Counted from the stretch's first letter, positions 7,675-16,210 are shown. The stretch is DNA of 38,127 nt from Candidatus Uhrbacteria bacterium (GCA_030688135.1 JAUYIW010000022.1:1-38127), one strand, 5' to 3'. Notes: generated by a model not told the origin, from the sequence alone. Program-made: numbers and translations.

Positions 7675-8550
7675 ATGCTGACTGCCTTTGCGATGTCAAT
7701 AATATCCTTGAATCTTGGGCTTCTGCTTATAATCCAATCCATGAACGTGAAAAGTAAACTCGACTCTGAGGCGTTAATTCTATTTGGAAATTTTCTGTTC
7801 TTAATTGGAGTGCTAATTAGTTTTATTAGTGGACCGGGTTGGTCGCTTACGACACCGGTATTGGTTACTTGCATAGCAATTTGGCTACCGGTTTTGGCCA
7901 TAAAGGCATGCAGGAGATTCAAGCTTACTGAGCTCGTTAACCACCAATGTACATCATTGCTATATACGTCTAGATTGAAAAAAAGGTTGGTAATGCAGAG
8001 GCTTCAGGGCTACGGAACAAGATTCCAAAACTGGTACAGCACTCGCGAACAGGCAATTCTGCCACAAGCTAAATGGCGTGCTGAATATCTATGTAGCCTG
8101 ATCACCGGACCTGGATGGCTTACTGAGCGCGAGCACATCAATCAGATTGCGCACAGCAAGCTTCCAGAGCTACTCGAGCGTCGAAGGTCGCTTAAAGACA
8201 AGGGTCGTCGCGTAGGTGAAATAATCGCAAAGTACCGGTCCAAGGATATTGACGACTTTGCTCGACAACTCCTCGATAAAAGCATTGGGGACAAGCAAAC
8301 GCTGGAAACCCTACTTGCAGAAACTAAACAACAAATTCGAGATTGTGTAACATTCCTTGATCACATCGAGTCTGATTTGATCGTTGCAGTGGAGGAGGGG
8401 AGCGGCCTAGGAGAACTCAGAGAAAACTTTTATTCGCTTTCTGCCCGCATTGAAGCAAGCGAACAATCGCTAACAAAAGCGCACAAGGAAGTAAAAAATC
8501 TTCCAACTATAGTTGCACTGGCCAGAAGACGAGAAAAAGAGCCACGATAG
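7675..8550 (+). CDS. hypothetical membrane protein with coiled-coil tail
   Basis: 291 aa. The start at ATG 7675 is set by a strong SD, GGAGG at 7665-7669, 5 nt upstream; a longer TTG frame from 7633 is unlikely. About three hydrophobic helices occupy residues 1-85 (AFAMSIISLNLGLLLIIQS, LILFGNFLFLIGVLISFIS, TPVLVTCIAIWLPVLAI). The remaining 200 residues are highly charged and helical (LLERRRSLKDKGRRVGEII, then ETKQQIRDCVTFLDHIESD) and probably form a cytoplasmic coiled coil. No known family recognised. It stands alone with its own promoter and terminator. Confidence 0.8.
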   Translation: MLTAFAMSIISLNLGLLLIIQSMNVKSKLDSEALILFGNFLFLIGVLISFISGPGWSLTTPVLVTCIAIWLPVLAIKACRRFKLTELVNHQCTSLLYTSRLKKRLVMQRLQGYGTRFQNWYSTREQAILPQAKWRAEYLCSLITGPGWLTEREHINQIAHSKLPELLERRRSLKDKGRRVGEIIAKYRSKDIDDFARQLLDKSIGDKQTLETLLAETKQQIRDCVTFLDHIESDLIVAVEEGSGLGELRENFYSLSARIEASEQSLTKAHKEVKNLPTIVALARRREKEPR

Positions 8551-8558
8551 GAACTTAC

Positions 8559-8587
8559 ACCGCCGGTAACTGCCTGCGGTTTTTTTA
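8559..8587 (+). terminator. Rho-independent terminator of 7675-8550
   Basis: ACCGC (8559-8563) pairs with GCGGT (8576-8580), followed by a seven-T run. It begins 8 nt after the stop codon. Confidence 0.8.
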
Positions 8588-9101
8588 TTCAAATATTCTG
8601 TGCAGTAATGTTTTACGACACAAGTAGATTGGGGAGCACAGTGTGTGGCAGGGCTGTTTGTAAAATAGCTTATACTTTTAGCCATTTGCTCTTTGCTTTT
8701 GGCTAAATAGATAAGTAAAACGTGTTCAAACATTCAGTGGACTGGCAAACACAGCAAAAAGGTCGACAGGGCCGTAACGGACAAAGTTGAACGCAAAACT
8801 ATACGTACCCCAGGTCACATGCGATAAAATGGAAGCGTCGCCAAATATACCTTTTACGACCCAAGAGGAATTCCGAACAGGATTGGGCATAAAGGTAACA
8901 TCAAAAATACATCAATTTAATAATAATTAGAGGTAATAATGCCTCTTTATATACAGATAAAAGACTTGTGAAAGATTTTCTATACTTCTTACTAGCTCCT
9001 CAATTTAGAGTTCCCATACCCTTAACCACATTCTTAATTCTAAATATTGTTAGTTGCACCTCCCCCATTTCCTACTCATAAATATACATGTGTCGTAAAA
9101 T

Positions 9102-9453
9102 GGTTAACACCCTGCTGCGTTAGGATCATACGCAATTTAGGTGGAAGATGCATAGAGGCCAAAGGTTAGCTCAACCGGTAAAAACAGCGAATCTCTTGCT
9201 TTCTACCATCTCGAACCCGACTTAACTTTCTGCTGTCGGGTGAGAGATCTTTCGAACCCCACCATCTCGAGGAGCTTGCGATCCACGACGAGAGATCTTT
9301 CGCGGTTCGCTGAGATCTCCGAAAGATTTCTCCTCGCGACCTACATACTCGTCGAAATGGTAACTTTCTACTTATTAAATGGATCAAACAAATCCTAACC
9401 TGGCAGATTAGATGACTCCTCCACCCAAATTGCGTATGATCCCTGCGTTAACC
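9102..9453. mobile_element. MITE-like element with 23-bp terminal inverted repeats
   Basis: 9123-9145 and 9420-9442 are inverted copies identical at 22 of 23 positions (GGATCATACGCAATTT then R-GGTGGA). Both are flanked outside by GGTTAAC in mirrored orientation (9102-9108 and 9447-9453). The interior of about 270 bp has no transposase, only repeats. This is the layout of a non-autonomous element or a deletion derivative. Confidence 0.55.
9205..9361. repeat. ACCATCTCGA-family element, copy 1
   Basis: Begins ACCATCTCGA and ends TCGAAATGGTA, i.e. its ends are inverted repeats. Inside are GAGAGATCTTTCG and CGAAAGATTTCTC, which can pair at 12 of 13 positions. Related pieces occur at 15945-15992 and 18898-18972. 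Confidence 0.55.
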
Positions 9454-9577
9454 AACATCTTACAACTACGCTATTTTTATTCATAAAAGTCATCAGAAAA
9501 AAAAGTAACTCAATCACAAGTCACTTAATAACACTTGGATTCCACCTCAAGTCCCCTACCCTCATTCACGAACTAAG

Positions 9578-9617
9578 AGATCCTTCGACTCGGCTAACGG
9601 CTTACTCGCTCAGGATG
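9578..9617 (-). repeat. CATCCTGAG...GAAGGATCT repeat, copy 1
   Basis: On the minus strand it reads CATCCTGAGCGAGTAAG at one end and CGAAGGATCTCT at the other. A repeat of this general form is seen at 19565 and 36130. Confidence 0.6.
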
Positions 9618-9628
9618 TACAAAAAAGA

Positions 9629-10846
9629 TTAGTACCCAACAACATAGGCTTGCGGATCAACAGGTATTCCGTTTACGCGAACTTCAAAGTGCAAGTGCGG
9701 CCCGGTTGAAAATCCAGTATTTCCAGAGTATCCAATTACTTGGCCTCGTGAGACAAACTGATCAGCTGTAACCGAATAACTCGACAAATGAGCGTATAGC
9801 GTTGCCATTCCGCCCGAATGAATAACCATAACATAATTACCATATGAGCTTCCTTTACGAGCCCATGCGACGACGCCAGGCGCAGCCGAATAAACCGGAG
9901 TCCCTGTAGGAACAGCGGTATCCAGTCCTGAATGTTCAAATAAATGCCTAAACGGATACGTTGGATCGTGGAAAACTGCTGTAATTATACCTCCAGATAA
10001 TGGACGTGTAAGTAAAGAAGGATCACCAACTTGGTCTGACTCTGAAATACGCCTTTCAATATCGGCCTGTAGCTTTACTATCTGTGAAGTGATGTATTGC
10101 TGTTCCTGACGTAGCTCACTCATTAAAACCCTGTATTCGGCTTCAGAATCCTTAGTAATCGCCAGTAGAGCATCCTTTGCATTCTCCTGTTGCTCAAATC
10201 CGGCAAGTTTAATCTTTAACTCACCCTCGAGCTCCTCCAGTTGCACTAATCGCTTCGCCTGTTCCACGCGATTTTTTTCCAGATTTTCTTTTGACACCTT
10301 TGTTCCCTCAAGCGCATTATTTAAATCAGCACTTACATCTTCTAGTTGCTCAATTTCTGTAAATAACTCATTAAAATCTTCTGAGCCAAATAAGATTTCA
10401 ATCAACCCTAATTTATCGTTTAATTGCATTTCAAACAACATTTCTTCAATCATTATCTTTTGAGCTTCTAACTGCTTTTCTTCAAGTTTAATTTTTTCTT
10501 CTAAAATCTGCATCTCGATTTCTTGTCCTTCAATATCGGCCTGTGTCATTGCAACATCAAGCTGTGCAAGTTTCATTTGATTTTCAATAAGCGACAAATC
10601 GTTTCGCAGACTTGCGGACTCATTAGCGTAAAAATTTACTTTTTCCTGATACGAATCCATTTGTCCATTCAATGAATCCATCTGACTCTTCCTGGCATCA
10701 ACTTGACTTTGCAGATCTTCAATTGCAACACTGGTATCATCCACTGCCAAAGAGACGCTTGGTAAAATCAAAATAATAAACAAAACAATTAGCAATGCAT
10801 TTATAGTCCCTTTCCCTAGTTGAATAAAAGTGTTATTCATGTTCAT
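9629..10846 (-). CDS. M23 peptidase (LytM) with N-terminal coiled coil, EnvC-like
   Basis: 405 aa, secreted. The signal peptide is INALLIVLFIILILPSVSLA (about 15-34). A long coiled coil (about 40-260) precedes a C-terminal M23 zinc endopeptidase with all ligands: H305 and D309 (HSGLD), H353 (YAHL) and HLH at 384-386. It should cleave peptidoglycan peptide bridges; the EnvC-like layout suggests a regulated role in cell separation. The start looks leaderless: TATAAT lies 6 nt upstream with an extended -10. gltX lies upstream on the same strand. Confidence 0.92.
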   Translation of the reverse strand: MNMNNTFIQLGKGTINALLIVLFIILILPSVSLAVDDTSVAIEDLQSQVDARKSQMDSLNGQMDSYQEKVNFYANESASLRNDLSLIENQMKLAQLDVAMTQADIEGQEIEMQILEEKIKLEEKQLEAQKIMIEEMLFEMQLNDKLGLIEILFGSEDFNELFTEIEQLEDVSADLNNALEGTKVSKENLEKNRVEQAKRLVQLEELEGELKIKLAGFEQQENAKDALLAITKDSEAEYRVLMSELRQEQQYITSQIVKLQADIERRISESDQVGDPSLLTRPLSGGIITAVFHDPTYPFRHLFEHSGLDTAVPTGTPVYSAAPGVVAWARKGSSYGNYVMVIHSGGMATLYAHLSSYSVTADQFVSRGQVIGYSGNTGFSTGPHLHFEVRVNGIPVDPQAYVVGY

Positions 10847-10852
10847 GAAATC

Positions 10853-10861
10853 ATTATAGCA
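10853..10861 (-). promoter_or_regulatory. extended -10 promoter of the M23 peptidase gene
   Basis: On the minus strand: TGCTATAAT, i.e. TGn plus a perfect -10, only 6 nt before the ATG at 10846. The transcript should start at or next to the start codon. Confidence 0.7.
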
Positions 10862-10885
10862 GAAGCTTTCATTCTGAGGAACAGA

Positions 10886-12349
10886 TTATTTATTAAGCAT
10901 CCCGATCGCTTTATCTATACGTTGAAGCGCAGCCCCCTTCCCTAGCGCCCATAAAAACTCAAATGGACTGGCTGACTTTTCATGACCCGAAAGCGCAACG
11001 CGCATTGGCCAAAGAACATTTCCATTTTGAAGTTCATTTGCGTCAATGTATGCCCGTGCCTCTGCTTCAATTTTCTCAACCGACTCAATAGTAGCGTCAT
11101 CTAGTGCTTGAATAAAACCTCGTATGCCGTCAAGCTGGAGCTTTGCGTCAGCCGAGTCAGCTTTTTTCCAAACAAGCATAGAAGGATCATAAGCCGGCTC
11201 GATCAAATATGGATCAATTGCTTCCTGCAACTCATCTAGTCTATGCACACGCTCTCGTTCAACCACAAGCGCGCGACGTACTGGCTCACTCTCAACATCA
11301 GCTTGTACAAAACTACGTGCGGCCTCTGCAAGCTCATCAATCGACAACAAGCGCATATACTCCCGGTTCATCCAGTCAAGTTTTTCCATATTCATTACAG
11401 CTCCTGACTTATTGACCTTGCTCAAATCGAATAACTTTGTAAGTTCAGTACGAGTAAAAATTTCCTTATCTGCCGATGGATTAAACCCAAGCGTTCCAAC
11501 AAAGTTGATAAGAGCGTCAGGAAGATAACCACGCTTTACATAGTCTTCCACAGCAACATCACCCTGACGTTTTGAAAGTTTGGTTTTATCAGGGTTTAGC
11601 AAAAGTGGAACATGTGCGAATTTTGGAAGTTCAAATCCAAGCATCTTATACAAAATTACATGCTTTGGAGCTGACGGAAGCCACTCTTCACCACGAATAA
11701 TATGTGTTATTTGCATTAGAAAATCATCAACAACTACAGCAAGGTGGTAGGTTGGAAATCCATCTGATTTTAGAATTACCTGATCGTCAATTTCTTTATT
11801 GTTTATTTTGATTGTGCCTCGGATTAAATCAGTAAAAGTAGTCTCGCCCTCTGGCACCTTCATTCGAACTACATGAGCTTCTCCAGCATCAATTCGAGCC
11901 TTCACTTCGGCGTTATCCAGCTTACAACACGCACGGTCATACTTTGGGGTTTGTTTTATTGCTTGTTGAGCTTTGCGCATTTCGTCCAACCTTTCGCGAG
12001 TACAAAAACAATAATATGCATCACCTTGCAGAACTAACTGTTGAACGTAAGGCTTGTATATATCGAGTCGTGCAGACTGCGTATATGGACCAAAATCCCC
12101 TTTCTCATCAATTACGCCGTTCGAATCAATGAATGGACCTTCGTCATTTTCAATCCCAAAAACCGCAAGAGACTCTAGTAAATTTTCAACCGCACCCTCG
12201 ACTAACCGTTCGCGGTCGGTGTCTTCGATTCTAATAACAAATTTCCCTCCATTCTGACGAGTAAAGAAGTAATTAAAAAGCGCCGTATGAAGAGTTCCAA
12301 TATGAACAAAACCTGTTGGAGATGGAGCAATGCGAGTTCGGATTTGCAT
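10886..12349 (-). CDS. gltX: glutamyl-tRNA synthetase
   Basis: 487 aa. Class I synthetase that charges tRNA-Glu, and possibly tRNA-Gln if an amidotransferase exists. HIGH motif: SPTGFVHIGTLHTALFNYFF (VHIG). KMSKS motif: KTKLSKRQGDVAV. A CFC...Y-DRAC arrangement in the connective domain resembles the zinc site of some bacterial GluRS. The C-terminal helical anticodon-binding domain is intact. The 5' region holds three 20-bp-spaced TTTATT units (12358-12406). Confidence 0.97.
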   Translation of the reverse strand: MQIRTRIAPSPTGFVHIGTLHTALFNYFFTRQNGGKFVIRIEDTDRERLVEGAVENLLESLAVFGIENDEGPFIDSNGVIDEKGDFGPYTQSARLDIYKPYVQQLVLQGDAYYCFCTRERLDEMRKAQQAIKQTPKYDRACCKLDNAEVKARIDAGEAHVVRMKVPEGETTFTDLIRGTIKINNKEIDDQVILKSDGFPTYHLAVVVDDFLMQITHIIRGEEWLPSAPKHVILYKMLGFELPKFAHVPLLLNPDKTKLSKRQGDVAVEDYVKRGYLPDALINFVGTLGFNPSADKEIFTRTELTKLFDLSKVNKSGAVMNMEKLDWMNREYMRLLSIDELAEAARSFVQADVESEPVRRALVVERERVHRLDELQEAIDPYLIEPAYDPSMLVWKKADSADAKLQLDGIRGFIQALDDATIESVEKIEAEARAYIDANELQNGNVLWPMRVALSGHEKSASPFEFLWALGKGAALQRIDKAIGMLNK

Positions 12350-12357
12350 AGTACATT

Positions 12358-12406
12358 ATTTATTATCAAGAAACTGAATTTATTGCTAGGTACGAATGTT
12401 TATTGT
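12358..12406 (-). repeat. 20-bp-phased TTTATT array upstream of gltX
   Basis: ATTTATTAT, ATTTATTGC and GTTTATTGT start at 12358, 12378 and 12398, exactly 20 bp apart. On the coding (minus) strand each reads AATAAA with TAAT/CAAT before it, resembling a -10 element. The nearest lies 8 nt before the gltX ATG. The same pattern precedes the DUF5654 gene. Confidence 0.65.
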
Positions 12407-12497
12407 CTGGAAGTTCGAAAGTCTTAAAGTCGGAAAGTCAGTACTAAATACTGGGAACTTTCGGTTGATAACTCTGTTTGCTTGTGTGGCACATTTA

Positions 12498-12509
12498 GTC
12501 CGATCGGAC
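12498..12509. repeat. short palindrome, TCCGATCGGA family (copy B)
   Basis: GTCCGATCGGAC with a left flank ACATTTA resembling a shortened ACATGTTTTA arm. The right arm is not conserved. It lies between the minus-strand glycosyltransferase gene and gltX, where it could act as a binding site. Confidence 0.65.
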
Positions 12510-12538
12510 ACTTTTTGACACACTTGGTTAGATTAAAA

Positions 12539-13357
12539 TTAAGATCTGGAAAATAGCTGACGAACAACTTCCGGCAAAACGCTTCCGCAGGCGTTAATAA
12601 ATCGACCCTGCCTTACTGTATCTGTTGCAACAAGTATTGGAAACTTTACACTAGCTCTATAAATCCTACCAGCTCTTCTTGGTTCAATTATAACTCGCCA
12701 AAGCCACTCAAGTCCGGCTGACTGCATAGGCTTCGGTGCCCTAGGAAGTTTTCCAGCTATCATTTCAAGCGCTCCTCCAACACCGATTGCAATTCTGACA
12801 CTTGGCAAGCTACTCAAATACTGCGAAATAAACCTTTCCTGCTTTCCCTGCCCTAGCGCAACTGCCAAAACTGCTGGTCCTGAAAAACGAATTTGCTCGA
12901 GTACGCTCTGTGGCATGATCACCTTTCCATCTTCACTCATCCTTACAACCCCCGGATCAATCCCAACACAATTCAAACCAATATGATTTTTCATTAAAGC
13001 CTCTGATGCTAAATTTGCGCTTTCAAAACCTCCTCCTAACAAAACCATTGGCAAATTATGCTTATGACAAAGACTAGCTAACATTTGAAGCGAATCAACT
13101 CCTGTGTGTCTATGTAGTGACTCTGTCCCACCAAAAGCCCGATACGCATAGTTAAGGCCAACGCCATCAGGAATTGATAGATTACTTTGGTTAAGAAGAT
13201 TTTTAAATTCACGATCATCTTTACTTTTTAAAAGCATCTCAGGATTTGGAGTAAACACCATTTTTTGTTCATGGCCTGCTAACCACTGAATCAAAATTTG
13301 CTCGAGCTCTCTTCGAGTAAGGTTATCAAAATTTACATTGTAAATTGAAACTGACAT
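12539..13357 (-). CDS. WecG/TagA/CpsF-family glycosyltransferase
   Basis: 272 aa, slightly longer than the usual 240. The family (GT26) adds a sugar, often ManNAc(A), to a lipid-linked precursor in wall or capsule polymer synthesis. Diagnostic stretches: TPNPEMLLKSKDD, SIPDGVGLNYAYRAFGG, VLLGGGFESA, ALGQGKQERFI and GVGGALEMIAGKLPRAPK, then GLEWLWRVIIEPRRAGR. The C-terminal basic amphipathic segment fits membrane association. It starts 1 nt after the stop of the upstream small membrane protein gene, so the two are translationally coupled. Confidence 0.92.
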   Translation of the reverse strand: MSVSIYNVNFDNLTRRELEQILIQWLAGHEQKMVFTPNPEMLLKSKDDREFKNLLNQSNLSIPDGVGLNYAYRAFGGTESLHRHTGVDSLQMLASLCHKHNLPMVLLGGGFESANLASEALMKNHIGLNCVGIDPGVVRMSEDGKVIMPQSVLEQIRFSGPAVLAVALGQGKQERFISQYLSSLPSVRIAIGVGGALEMIAGKLPRAPKPMQSAGLEWLWRVIIEPRRAGRIYRASVKFPILVATDTVRQGRFINACGSVLPEVVRQLFSRS

Positions 13358-13358
13358 T

Positions 13359-13766
13359 TTAATGACGATAATAAACGAGTAACGCTATTACTCCACCTGT
13401 AAGATCGAAAAAGAAATCAGCCATGGTGTCGGTAAGTCCCATTTGCCTCAAAGGTTTTTCGCTCAAAAGTTGATCGAGTAAAAATTCATGAAACTCCCAG
13501 GCAACACTTATTAACGCAACAATCCCCAGAACAAAAAGAGGGACAAGCCACCATTTCAAGTGACGCACCATTCTGCCTTTGAATCTAATATCTTCAATGC
13601 CTTCGGTCCAAATTGCTAATCCTAGCGCCGCTGCTGCAAACCCTCCGCCAAAATGCATTGGAATGTCGTACCAATCAAAAAAACTATACAAATCAAATGC
13701 TATTCCAAGAGCGTGCAGAACAAGCACAACCATGATTAAGATAAAAGCTCTATTGTAAGTCATCAT
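13359..13766 (-). CDS. small multi-TM membrane protein, YjdF/VanZ-like
   Basis: 135 aa with four likely TM helices: FILIMVVLVLHALGIAF, DIPMHFGGGFAAAALGLAIW, LVPLFVLGIVALISVAW and FFFDLTGGVIALLVYY. Charged motifs within or next to helices (WYDIPMHFGGG, WEFHEFL, DTMADFFFDLTGG) resemble DUF2238/YjdF and VanZ-like proteins. Function unknown. It is coupled to the TagA-like gene. It appears leaderless, with TAAAAT 6 nt before the ATG. Confidence 0.75.
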   Translation of the reverse strand: MMTYNRAFILIMVVLVLHALGIAFDLYSFFDWYDIPMHFGGGFAAAALGLAIWTEGIEDIRFKGRMVRHLKWWLVPLFVLGIVALISVAWEFHEFLLDQLLSEKPLRQMGLTDTMADFFFDLTGGVIALLVYYRH

Positions 13767-13772
13767 AATGCA

Positions 13773-13781
13773 ATTTTAACA
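13773..13781 (-). promoter_or_regulatory. extended -10 promoter of 13359-13766
   Basis: On the minus strand: TGTTAAAAT, 6 nt before the start codon at 13766. Same spacing as at the M23 gene. A small inverted repeat AAGTATT/AATACTT (13788-13806) lies just upstream. Confidence 0.5.
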
Positions 13782-13810
13782 GAAATTAAGTATTTTTGGA
13801 ATACTTAGCT

Positions 13811-13839
13811 TGACAAAATCGCAAATTTGAACTAGGTTG
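13811..13839 (+). promoter_or_regulatory. promoter of 13916-15817
   Basis: TTGACA followed after 17 nt by TAGGTT. The -35 is perfect and the -10 weak. About 70 nt of leader precede the strong SD AAGGAGG before ATG 13916. Confidence 0.5.
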
Positions 13840-13915
13840 TAAGGTCTAGTTCCTTAGAAATCTGTAGGTTTTCCTGTGGATTTCGTAAACTCAAACTGAA
13901 AAAAAGGAGGACAGA

Positions 13916-15817
13916 ATGTCCAATTTCATCACGTTCGTATTCCTGCTGTTGGCCATAGGTTGCGAAGTCGAGGAAACCAAGGTCGGCGAGAAGTCTGACG
14001 AACCGATCCCTTGTGACGGAACGGCCACTAACTGGCCAGCCGAAGATATAATGCACGCGCTCTATGTTTACGAGGATGGTTCTGCATTCATGTGGAGCAT
14101 CTACAACGTAGTGCTCGATCGCAAGTCATCGAACTGCGTTCGTACCGACGGCGACTACAAAGGGCTTACAGTTCCATGGAGCTGTATTGAACCAGTTGCT
14201 GGCGAACTGTTCGCCGACGGCAAGTGCCCTGCACGCAAGTGCATGTTTAATGTTTCGAACTCTGGTCCTTGCCCCGAAGCATATCTCGAGGACACTGGAG
14301 AAACCGGTGAAATCGAAACTCAGCCCGAAGCAAAACCAAGGACAGTTCGAAAGAGCCGGCCTGCAAAGGCAAAGGCTCCGACGGTAGAGGAAAAAGACAA
14401 GCAGATCTCACAGCTGGCAGTCGTTCACAACGCTCAACTTGAGCTGATTATTGAATCCGAATCCGAATCCGGATACAAAGTCGAGATGGAGTTCATTGGC
14501 AAACCAGAGCCCGAGCCTGATCTCGAGCTTGAACCCATCGCTCAGCCGGTTATCGAGGATGTAGAAACTCCAAAACTGCAAGCGAGCGTCCCTGATGCCG
14601 CTCCTGACATCAATCAGGAACCTACGGTTCATATGACAGAGCCTGTCGTGCAACCTGCGTCAGTAGGGATAGACATCGCTCAACTCAAGAAGCATAAAAC
14701 TGATATCCCGATTGCCAAAATCGAGCAAACCGTGCCAGAAGATAAGAACCAAAAAAAGGTGCTTTCTGTAAATAGCGACGGGAGCACGACGGTTCAGTAC
14801 GTTGACCGCGAGCCGGCTAAGCCAGCAAAGCAGGTTACGAAACCTGAACTAGAGCTTGTAGTGGCAGATCTAGAACCTCCGAAATCAAGCGTTCAACCAC
14901 TCGGACCAGTAGAAATACAGGCCGAAGCCAATGCAATCCGCAAGGCAACGCGCGAACAGCTTGAAGACGGCGACCTGGCGCCAATTGGCGACACGTACCA
15001 AACAATGCGAGTCGTAACTAGCGTCGATTCGGAAGTCATGGTCGTTCTTCCACCTAGAGGATCTTTGGACTTTCCAGTCGAAGGGCCAGGTACAGTGCTC
15101 CTTGAGGCGAGAATTCTCTACGAAAGTAGCGCAAGCGAAACAACGGAGGGAATTATCATAGGAACACACAAGGGAGTGTACAGAAACTCTCTCGAGTTCC
15201 GCAAAGCGCAGGAAGCAAATGCGATTATTGAGGGTAGTACACAGGTGCCATCATTGACCGCGACTGGAAAATTCGAGGTCAGGGAGGACGACAAGTTCCT
15301 CAATCTGTTGAATCCTTCCGCCGAAGGACCATGCCTGATTCGCCTGCATCTCATCATGAGTACTCCACTCGAAGGTGCGGATAGAGGCCCGCAGTTCCGT
15401 ACACCGAACTACGCTCAAATGGAACCAGCGAAGGGAAAAATGATAGTTGCGCCAGAACCAAACTGGCAAGACGTGCAGAGTGGCATGCACAGAAGTCACG
15501 ACTACCTAGTCAAGCACGTTGATTCGCTCGTGCAAAACACACGGGCTGATCTGGACATGTGCTACCTGACAGGTATGACCGAGGCTCCTGGACTCGAAGG
15601 TCGTATTGTAGTGAAGATCGTACTAGATACTGAAGGCAACTCCGAAGTATCGATCCCCTACTCCAATATGGGTGGTTTGGTAGGTTTCCAAACCTGTCTT
15701 TCTTTCACGTTTGAGACAATAGATTATACGGATGCAAACGGTGTACCCTACGAGGACTTCGTTGCCTACGTACCGGTGGACTTTACCGCCGAGACGTCTC
15801 CGGGATTTTTCCGGTAG
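13916..15817 (+). CDS. large acidic lipoprotein with AgmX/TonB-like C-terminal domain
   Basis: 633 aa. The start is fixed by AAAAGGAGG ending 7 nt upstream. A short signal peptide, FVFLLLAIGC, ends in a lipobox-like Cys at about residue 17. Residues about 115-330 are low-complexity, rich in Glu, Pro and Lys (EPEPDLELEPIAQP), a likely extended spacer. A beta-rich part follows (VVTSVDSEVMVVLPPRG onward). The last 100 residues (LDMCYLTGMTEAPGLEGRI, VKIVLDTEGN, FQTCLSF, YVPVDF) match the pattern of the myxobacterial AgmX/PglI TonB-like C-terminal domain, including the two spaced Cys. Such a domain is unexpected here. The base composition also differs from neighbours, suggesting transfer. Function unknown. 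Confidence 0.75.
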   Translation: MSNFITFVFLLLAIGCEVEETKVGEKSDEPIPCDGTATNWPAEDIMHALYVYEDGSAFMWSIYNVVLDRKSSNCVRTDGDYKGLTVPWSCIEPVAGELFADGKCPARKCMFNVSNSGPCPEAYLEDTGETGEIETQPEAKPRTVRKSRPAKAKAPTVEEKDKQISQLAVVHNAQLELIIESESESGYKVEMEFIGKPEPEPDLELEPIAQPVIEDVETPKLQASVPDAAPDINQEPTVHMTEPVVQPASVGIDIAQLKKHKTDIPIAKIEQTVPEDKNQKKVLSVNSDGSTTVQYVDREPAKPAKQVTKPELELVVADLEPPKSSVQPLGPVEIQAEANAIRKATREQLEDGDLAPIGDTYQTMRVVTSVDSEVMVVLPPRGSLDFPVEGPGTVLLEARILYESSASETTEGIIIGTHKGVYRNSLEFRKAQEANAIIEGSTQVPSLTATGKFEVREDDKFLNLLNPSAEGPCLIRLHLIMSTPLEGADRGPQFRTPNYAQMEPAKGKMIVAPEPNWQDVQSGMHRSHDYLVKHVDSLVQNTRADLDMCYLTGMTEAPGLEGRIVVKIVLDTEGNSEVSIPYSNMGGLVGFQTCLSFTFETIDYTDANGVPYEDFVAYVPVDFTAETSPGFFR

Positions 15818-15832
15818 ACGCCGAAACAACTG

Positions 15833-15863
15833 CCCCCGCTTACGCAAGTACGCGGGGGTTTTT
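15833..15863 (+). terminator. Rho-independent terminator of 13916-15817
   Basis: CCCCCGC (15833-15839) pairs with GCGGGGG (15852-15858), loop TTACGCAAGTAC, tail TTTTTATTT. It starts 15 nt after the stop. Confidence 0.9.
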
Positions 15864-16035
15864 ATTTGGTTTTAGGTGTTAGGTTATAGATGATTACTCT
15901 GATGAACAAAGATAGGTAGTCATGTAGGTACCCTATTCATCACGTCCGAATAGATTTCTCCACTCCTTTCTGTCGGTCGAAATGGTAGTTATCGTGTCTT
16001 CAGCCAATAGTCCCTAGTCCTTCTCCACAATAACC
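15864..16035. other. intergenic stretch before the clpB promoter
   Basis: Contains a partial ACCATCTCGA-family copy (15945-15992: AGATTTCTCC ... GTCGAAATGGTA, shared with 9325-9361) and GTAGGTACC at about 15925. No gene. Confidence 0.5.
15945..15992. repeat. ACCATCTCGA-family element, partial copy 2
   Basis: Shares AGATTTCTCC and GTCGAAATGGTA, in the same order and at similar spacing, with the right end of the element at 9205-9361. Confidence 0.45.
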
Positions 16036-16064
16036 TTGACTAATCAAACTTAGCACTCTATAAT
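16036..16064 (+). promoter_or_regulatory. sigma70-type promoter of clpB
   Basis: TTGACT (16036-16041), spacer of 17, perfect TATAAT (16059-16064). The -10 lies inside the CIRCE spacer. A second TATAAT at 16095-16100 lacks a matching -35. Confidence 0.85.
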
Positions 16065-16076
16065 GTAGACTGCTAA
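16050..16076 (+). promoter_or_regulatory. CIRCE operator (HrcA site) of clpB
   Basis: TTAGCACTC-N9-GACTGCTAA, one mismatch from the consensus TTAGCACTC-N9-GAGTGCTAA. The N9 contains the -10 box, so HrcA binding would directly block polymerase. This predicts heat-shock control and an hrcA gene elsewhere in the genome. Confidence 0.9.
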
Positions 16077-16210
16077 CTTGTAAGCTAGGTGTATTATAAT
16101 CGATGATATATTTGTAAAACAGGAGGAGCGTAGTAAGTCGTACCAAAATGTACGGCGTCGAGCACCGCAGTGTTATACAAATAGATCGCGATTATAATAA
16201 CGAGCGTCGT

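Larger units (their letters stand above)
8588..9628. other. 1-kb non-coding, repeat-bearing region
   Basis: No convincing gene. It holds an inverted pair TTAGCCA/TGGCTAA (about 8677-8705), a TIR-bracketed element (9102-9453) with a nested repeat (9205-9361), and a CATCCTGAG-family repeat on the minus strand (9578-9617). The 500 bp from 8720 to 9100 show nothing I can name. It may be a decayed region. Confidence 0.6.

Noticed and set aside
9150-9220. tRNA-like sequence (TTAGCTCAACCGGTAAAA and CTCGAACCCGAC)
   Set aside because: No acceptor or anticodon stem can be drawn; the resemblance is limited to a D-loop-like and a T-loop-like string.
16148-16210. N-terminal extension of ClpB from ATG 16148
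   Set aside because: The 21 residues do not resemble ClpB, and the AGGAGG is too far (21 nt) for normal initiation. ATG 16211 preferred, though not proven.
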